This document shows positions 5,939 to 9,648 of a DNA stretch of 9,648 nucleotides, piece after piece. Each line of letters begins with the position of its first letter. The stretch's first letter is position 1. The translations under genes and the position numbers were made by a program. The notes below the pieces were generated by a model. The model saw nothing but the letters and a program-made list of their open reading frames with translations. It had not been told where the DNA came from and did not search any database. This stretch comes from Acidobacteriota bacterium (GTDB lineage: Bacteria; Acidobacteriota; Terriglobia; Terriglobales; Acidobacteriaceae): assembly GCA_003225515.1 (NCBI GenBank), contig QIAK01000406.1, positions 7,652-17,299 of the forward strand, given 5' to 3'.

Positions 5939-5953
5939 TAGAGCAAAGCTCTA
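5939..5953. repeat. Small perfect hairpin downstream of the M23 gene
   Basis: TAGAGC-AAA-GCTCTA is a 6-bp stem with 3-nt loop, 46 bases after the peptidase stop. No T-run follows, so a terminator role is doubtful. The rest of 5894-6104 holds a second small stem, GCGGG-TT-CCCGC at 6015-6026, and the kinase promoter candidate, but no gene. Confidence 0.4.
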
Positions 5954-6038
5954 TGCTCCCTCCATTAATTCCATTGACGTCGTTACCGGCGTAATAGACC
6001 AGGTCAAACAGGATGCGGGTTCCCGCTAGATGTCGAGC

Positions 6039-6044
6039 TAACAT
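6039..6044 (+). promoter_or_regulatory. Candidate -10 box TAACAT for the kinase gene
   Basis: TAACAT differs from TATAAT at two positions and would start a transcript near 6051, leaving a leader of about 54 nt with an AAGGA ribosome binding site at 6093-6097. The -35 region (around 6016-6021) is a poor match. Confidence 0.3.
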
Positions 6045-6104
6045 AAGAGGGATTTCTCCCCATTTGAGTGGCATACACGAAGCCTACGGCTCAAGGACGA
6101 CTGC

Positions 6105-7721
6105 ATGGAGAATCCCGAAATCAAGCGGTTTGGCCGTTACGAGATCCAGGCTGAATTAGGCCGCGGAGCCATGGGCGTGGTGTATAAGGCCCGCGATCCG
6201 CAGATCGATCGTCTCGTGGCGGTAAAAACCGTCTGCCTCTCAGGTCCTGAGGCGAAAGAAGAAAAAGAATTTCGCATGCGCTTTCTGCACGAGGCGCAGG
6301 CCGCCGGACGCCTGCACCATCCCGGAATCGTAGCGATTTTCGATGTGGGCGAGCATCCCGAGAGCAGCAATCCTTACATTGTTATGGAGTACGTCGCCGG
6401 AGAGCCCCTGAACCGGCTGCTGGCCCGCGAAAAGAAACTTCCGATGGAGCGGGCTCTCCAACTCGCGGAGGAGATTGCCGACGCGCTGGATTATGCTCAC
6501 GAACAAGGCGTGATTCACCGCGATATCAAGCCGGGAAACGTTCTTATCACGCCTGACGGCCATGCCAAGATTGCCGACTTTGGCATCGCGAAGCTGAACC
6601 TGGCGCACTTCACGCTCCCGGGAAGAGTGATGGGAACGCCGGCGTATATGGCGCCCGAGCAACTCAGCGGCGACGGAGTGGATGGCCGTTCCGATCTATT
6701 CTCGCTGGGCGTGATCTTATACGCGATGGTCGTGGGCCATTCTCCTTTTCAGGGCGACAGCGCGACCACAGTCTGCTTCAAAGTCGCCAACCGCGAGCCC
6801 GTGGCGGCAAGTGCACTGGACTTAAGTGTGCCTCGAGAATTAGACGAGGTGATTTCGCGTGCCATGGCGAAAGATCCTGAGCAGCGCTACCAGCGCGGCG
6901 CAGAATTTGCCGAGGACTTGCGCCAACTGCAACAGTCATTAAAAGCGAGTGGGACCACAACCTCGCTGCGCATAGGAATATCGACAGGCTCCAGAACTGC
7001 CAGCACCGGGAGAAGGCCACCCCTGACGGCTACCGCGACGAATCCTGTGGCTGAAGTGGTGGAGGCGCAGAAACTGGTTCACACCGTAGTTCACAAAGCG
7101 CCGCTCCGAGATCTCATCCTGGGTGGGGTAACGCTCGTCGTATTAGTGTTCGTCGGGACACAATCGAAGCTGCTCGTGATAGCGCCAAAAACGGCCGCGA
7201 ATCCCTCCTATGTCGCTCCGAACAGTGCCGCCGGGGCAGACTCTGGAACTGTGCAGCGGAACCCTTCGAACAACGCGGTGGCCGCGAGTTCCGGAGCGGC
7301 AACACTTTCCTCTGCGCCGGCACCCGTCAGCAAACCGCGGCGTAAAAAGCATGTACTCCCCGCCGTGCAGCCCGTCGTCGCTGAAGTCGTCGTGCCTATG
7401 GCGAATCTCGATCTTGCCGTGCAGCACCAATTCAAAGAGGCCACTCTTTTTGTGTGGATCGACGACAAACTGACTTTAACCCGTGCGCTGCACGGAGCCG
7501 CGCAGAAGCATATGGTCGTCTTCAACGGACTGCGGGGTTCTGAATCGGAAACGCTGAAGGTACCGGCGGGCAGGCACATCGTTCGCGTAAGGACGCTATC
7601 TGCCGATGAGACCATCGACCTTTCGAAATCGGTATCAGCGGAGTTCGTTGGCGGCGGCGACAAGTCCCTGCAAGTCACCGTCGAAAAGCACAACACTGTC
7701 ATGCGGCTGAGTTGGGAGTAG
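6105..7721 (+). CDS. Transmembrane Ser/Thr protein kinase (PknB/Hanks type) with C-terminal extracytoplasmic domain
   Basis: The 538-residue protein carries a complete Hanks kinase domain (about 11-275): Gly loop GRGAMG (19-24), ATP-binding Lys41 in VAVKTV, alpha-C Glu63, catalytic HRDIKPGNV (138-146), DFGIAK (158-163), activation loop with GTPAYMAPE (177-185) and the conserved Asp197. All catalytic residues are present, so it should be active; the HRD arginine indicates regulation by activation-loop phosphorylation. A Ser/Thr-rich juxtamembrane stretch (about 280-335) leads to one transmembrane helix (about 336-352), a low-complexity Ala/Ser/Pro linker with a basic KPRRKK patch (410-415), and a C-terminal beta-rich domain (about 433-538, with LKVPAGRHIVRVR), perhaps PEGA-like but not firmly so. 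No PASTA repeats are seen. ATG 6105 has AAGGA 7 nt upstream. The substrate is unknown; no phosphatase is adjacent. Its stop codon touches that of the opposite-strand neighbour. Confidence 0.95.
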   Translation: MENPEIKRFGRYEIQAELGRGAMGVVYKARDPQIDRLVAVKTVCLSGPEAKEEKEFRMRFLHEAQAAGRLHHPGIVAIFDVGEHPESSNPYIVMEYVAGEPLNRLLAREKKLPMERALQLAEEIADALDYAHEQGVIHRDIKPGNVLITPDGHAKIADFGIAKLNLAHFTLPGRVMGTPAYMAPEQLSGDGVDGRSDLFSLGVILYAMVVGHSPFQGDSATTVCFKVANREPVAASALDLSVPRELDEVISRAMAKDPEQRYQRGAEFAEDLRQLQQSLKASGTTTSLRIGISTGSRTASTGRRPPLTATATNPVAEVVEAQKLVHTVVHKAPLRDLILGGVTLVVLVFVGTQSKLLVIAPKTAANPSYVAPNSAAGADSGTVQRNPSNNAVAASSGAATLSSAPAPVSKPRRKKHVLPAVQPVVAEVVVPMANLDLAVQHQFKEATLFVWIDDKLTLTRALHGAAQKHMVVFNGLRGSESETLKVPAGRHIVRVRTLSADETIDLSKSVSAEFVGGGDKSLQVTVEKHNTVMRLSWE

Positions 7722-8114
7722 CTACTGCCGCAATCCCATCCAGTTTTCAGAAACTACCAGTGAATTCCCGGGATTCTGCGGATCGTACTTCACCGAGGTG
7801 TGCAGTCCGAGACGGCATGAGTGCAGATTGATCCAGTGCCGCAGATAGGTGACGTCCTGCGAGCATTCGTAAGAAACTCCAGCCACGTCGTATTTGTAAA
7901 TCAGCATGATGGCGGCGTGATAGTTGCTGGCGGCCGCGAGTTCCTGAACATCGATCACTGTGCCGTCCGTGATGCGTCCTGTGCCCTCGAGCCAGGCTCT
8001 GCGCTCGCGTTCCAGCGCGTCGGCCGTTTTCGGCTTGGAACGCAACATGGCATACGCCGCCGCTAAAACGACGCCGCTCGTCGCAATCAGGCCATAAAGT
8101 CGAAGCGAATCCAT
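7722..8114 (-). CDS. DUF3592-like membrane-anchored protein
   Basis: This 130-residue protein has an N-terminal transmembrane segment (about 6-24, YGLIATSGVVLAAAYAML), a charged helix (27-44) and a beta-rich C-terminal domain. The pattern GRITDGTVIDVQ (46-57), then IYKYDVAGVSYECSQ (72-86), then VKYDPQNPGNSLV (108-120) is that of DUF3592 proteins, where the YDPxNP motif closes a small beta barrel; function of that family is not established. Cys84 and Cys100 could pair if the domain is outside. The ATG start has no Shine-Dalgarno and, unlike several neighbours, no TAnnnT box at the right distance, so the start is less sure. The gene ends back to back with the kinase gene without any intergenic base. 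Confidence 0.75.
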   Translation of the reverse strand: MDSLRLYGLIATSGVVLAAAYAMLRSKPKTADALERERRAWLEGTGRITDGTVIDVQELAAASNYHAAIMLIYKYDVAGVSYECSQDVTYLRHWINLHSCRLGLHTSVKYDPQNPGNSLVVSENWMGLRQ

Positions 8115-8258
8115 ACGCAGGTGGGTTAAAGCCAGGATACGTCCCAGGCTCCTCCAACAGAATAATCTGAAAGCGGGACGCGTGGTAGTAGTTCAGAGGT
8201 TACCGACGTGCCATGGGCTGTGAAAAACATCGGGCGGCGAAGAACTCCAATCTTGTTT

Positions 8259-8264
8259 TAAAAT
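8259..8264 (+). promoter_or_regulatory. Candidate -10 box TAAAAT for the PQQ dehydrogenase gene
   Basis: TAAAAT (one mismatch to TATAAT) lies 37 bases before the start codon at 8302, with AGGAG at 8293-8297 as ribosome binding site. The -35 region is poor. The remainder of the 187-nt gap 8115-8301 holds nothing else that I can support. Confidence 0.35.
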
Positions 8265-8301
8265 CGCGGGAAATAGCCGGTAGTTGCACGCCAGGAGTCC
8301 C

Positions 8302-9648
8302 ATGAGATTTTCTAACTTTTCCGCGGCGCTCTTTCTCGCAGCATCGATCGCCGCCATTGCCCAAACCAGCGCGAACGTGCCTGGGAAAACGACTTCGTCC
8401 GCACCAGCAACCCACAAAAAACAGGAGCACGACTGGCCGGTTTATGGTGGAACTCCGCAGAATGATCATTTTTCCTCTCTCCAGCAGATCAATCGCAAAA
8501 ACGTGCGGCAACTCAAAGTCGCCTGGTCGTTTGATACCGAAGAGGAAGGCGGCCTGCAAACCAGCCCGATCGTTGTGGATGGTGTGCTGTATGGGATTAC
8601 ACCGACACAAAAAGTATTCGCTCTGGATGCCGCGACCGGAAAGCTGTTGTGGAAGTTCGATTCGGGAATCCAAGGAACGCAGCCTGATCGGGGACTGGCC
8701 TACTGGTCCGATGACAAGAAAGATGACAAAAAAGAAGACCGCAGGATTGTGGTCGGGGTGATGAACTTTGTCTATGCGCTCGATGCCGCGACCGGAAAGC
8801 CCATTTCTACATTCGGCAAGGACGGCCGCATCGATTTACGCGAGGATCTGGGCCGCGAACCGTCGGCACAGTCAATTTTCCTGACCAGCCCGGCTGTGAT
8901 CTACAAAGACCTGATGATCGTGGGCGGGCGCGAATCTGAAACGCTGCCTGCCTCTCCCGGTGACGTGCGGGCGTATGACGTGCGCAGCGGAAAATTGCGC
9001 TGGTCGTTCCACACCATTCCGCGTCCCGGCGAATTCGGCTACGAAACCTGGCCGAACGAGGCATGGAAGACCAGCGGCGCGGCCAATAACTGGACCGGAA
9101 TGACGGTCGATTCTCAACGCGGAGTTGTCTATGTTCCTACAGGTTCGGCGGCCTTTGATTTTTATGGCGCGGACCGGCTCGGGGATGATCTGTTCGCCGA
9201 TTCCCTTATCGCTCTGAATGCCGACACCGGCGAGCGCATCTGGCATTTTCAAGGGGTGAAGCACGATCTTTGGGACCGCGATTTTCCCGCGCCTCCCGTA
9301 CTCGTAACTGTGAAGAGGGATGGCAAGAAAGTGGATGCAGTCGCGCAGACCACTAAGCAGGGTTTTGTGTTTCTATTCGATCGCGTGAACGGGAAGCCTC
9401 TATTTCCATTCGAGTGCCGGAATTATCCGCCGAGTACCATCCCGGGAGAAGTGGCCGCCCAACAGCAATGCCTCCCGACGAAGCCGGCGCCCTTTGCCCG
9501 GCAGTTGCTGACCGCGTCTCTGTTAAGCGATCGAACCCCTGAAGTGCATGAGTGGGCCCTCGATCAATTTCGCGAAATGCGGAGTGAGGGGCAGTTTGTT
9601 CCTTTCAGCGTCGGAAAAGGTACAGTGATATTCCCTGGATTTGATGGC
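8302..9648 (+). CDS. PQQ-dependent (quinoprotein) dehydrogenase, membrane glucose-dehydrogenase-like; 3'-truncated by window edge
   Basis: The frame is open from ATG 8302 to the last base, giving 449 residues of a protein that usually has 600 or more. A signal peptide (1-21, hydrophobic ALFLAASIAAIA, cleavage near AIAQ) sends it to the periplasm, where such enzymes oxidise sugars or alcohols and pass electrons to quinone or cytochrome. The mature part begins WPVYGGTPQNDHFSSLQQIN (45-64), the typical opening of the beta-propeller. Propeller blades carry repeated ALDAATGK motifs (107-114 and 159-166) and ALNADTGERIW (304-314). KHDLWDRDFPAPP (320-332) and the following TKQGFVFLFDR (351-361) correspond to the PQQ-site Asp and Lys of the membrane glucose dehydrogenase group. 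A Lys/Asp-rich insertion (138-147) is a probable surface loop. No CxxCH heme motif is seen in the visible part. The five-helix membrane anchor of E. coli Gcd is absent, so it is the soluble/secreted form; substrate is uncertain. Confidence 0.9.
   Translation, partial: MRFSNFSAALFLAASIAAIAQTSANVPGKTTSSAPATHKKQEHDWPVYGGTPQNDHFSSLQQINRKNVRQLKVAWSFDTEEEGGLQTSPIVVDGVLYGITPTQKVFALDAATGKLLWKFDSGIQGTQPDRGLAYWSDDKKDDKKEDRRIVVGVMNFVYALDAATGKPISTFGKDGRIDLREDLGREPSAQSIFLTSPAVIYKDLMIVGGRESETLPASPGDVRAYDVRSGKLRWSFHTIPRPGEFGYETWPNEAWKTSGAANNWTGMTVDSQRGVVYVPTGSAAFDFYGADRLGDDLFADSLIALNADTGERIWHFQGVKHDLWDRDFPAPPVLVTVKRDGKKVDAVAQTTKQGFVFLFDRVNGKPLFPFECRNYPPSTIPGEVAAQQQCLPTKPAPFARQLLTASLLSDRTPEVHEWALDQFREMRSEGQFVPFSVGKGTVIFPGFDG

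Noticed and set aside
8200..8673. 157-codon minus-strand open frame opposite the start of the PQQ dehydrogenase
   Set aside because: It is antisense to the signal peptide and first propeller blades of a well-supported gene and shows no motif.
8429..8745. DKK-rich insertion in the PQQ enzyme as a frameshift or repeat expansion
   Set aside because: The frame is uninterrupted and conserved motifs continue in the same frame on both sides; it is most simply a charged surface loop.

Overview
The window is an ordinary chromosomal stretch of a fairly GC-rich Gram-negative bacterium. The gene types and their style suggest Acidobacteriota (Terriglobia/Koribacter-like): a Ser/Thr kinase with a short C-terminal beta-rich tail, a proline-rich secreted protein with a DxDxDG site, an M23 peptidase with an N-terminal anchor, a membrane-type PQQ dehydrogenase, and intergenic heptamer repeats. 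This assignment is inferred from gene style; no phylogenetic marker was tested. I see no insertion sequence, phage gene, CRISPR array, tRNA or rRNA.

Layout: (1) 2-934, 3' part of fabF (+), followed by a possible terminator. (2) 1092-1814, a PilZ protein with a degenerate receiver-like N-terminus (+), followed almost without gap by 1841-2593, a DUF374-type lysophospholipid acyltransferase (+); the two probably form a small envelope/c-di-GMP-linked unit. (3) 2743-3354, a small secreted protein (-), bracketed on both sides by hairpin-forming arrays of 7-nt repeats (2607-2736 and 3416-3540). (4) 3544-4545, thiL (-), alone without other thiamine genes. (5) 4546-4981, a 436-nt divergent gap with a promoter candidate and a long, hairpin-rich leader for (6) 4982-5893, a membrane-anchored M23 peptidase (+, TTG start with a good ribosome binding site). 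(7) 6105-7721, a transmembrane Ser/Thr kinase (+), whose stop codon abuts that of (8) 7722-8114, a DUF3592-like membrane-anchored protein (-). (9) 8302-9648, N-terminal 449 residues of a PQQ-dependent dehydrogenase (+), running off the window.

The genes do not form one pathway. A loose theme is the cell envelope: fatty acid synthesis, lipid acylation, peptidoglycan hydrolysis, transmembrane signalling and periplasmic oxidation. The observations most worth a second look are the paired heptamer-repeat hairpins around the secreted-protein gene, and a recurrent TAnnnT box 6-9 nt before start codons of genes lacking a Shine-Dalgarno sequence, which suggests leaderless transcripts. No convincing new multi-gene system is visible.
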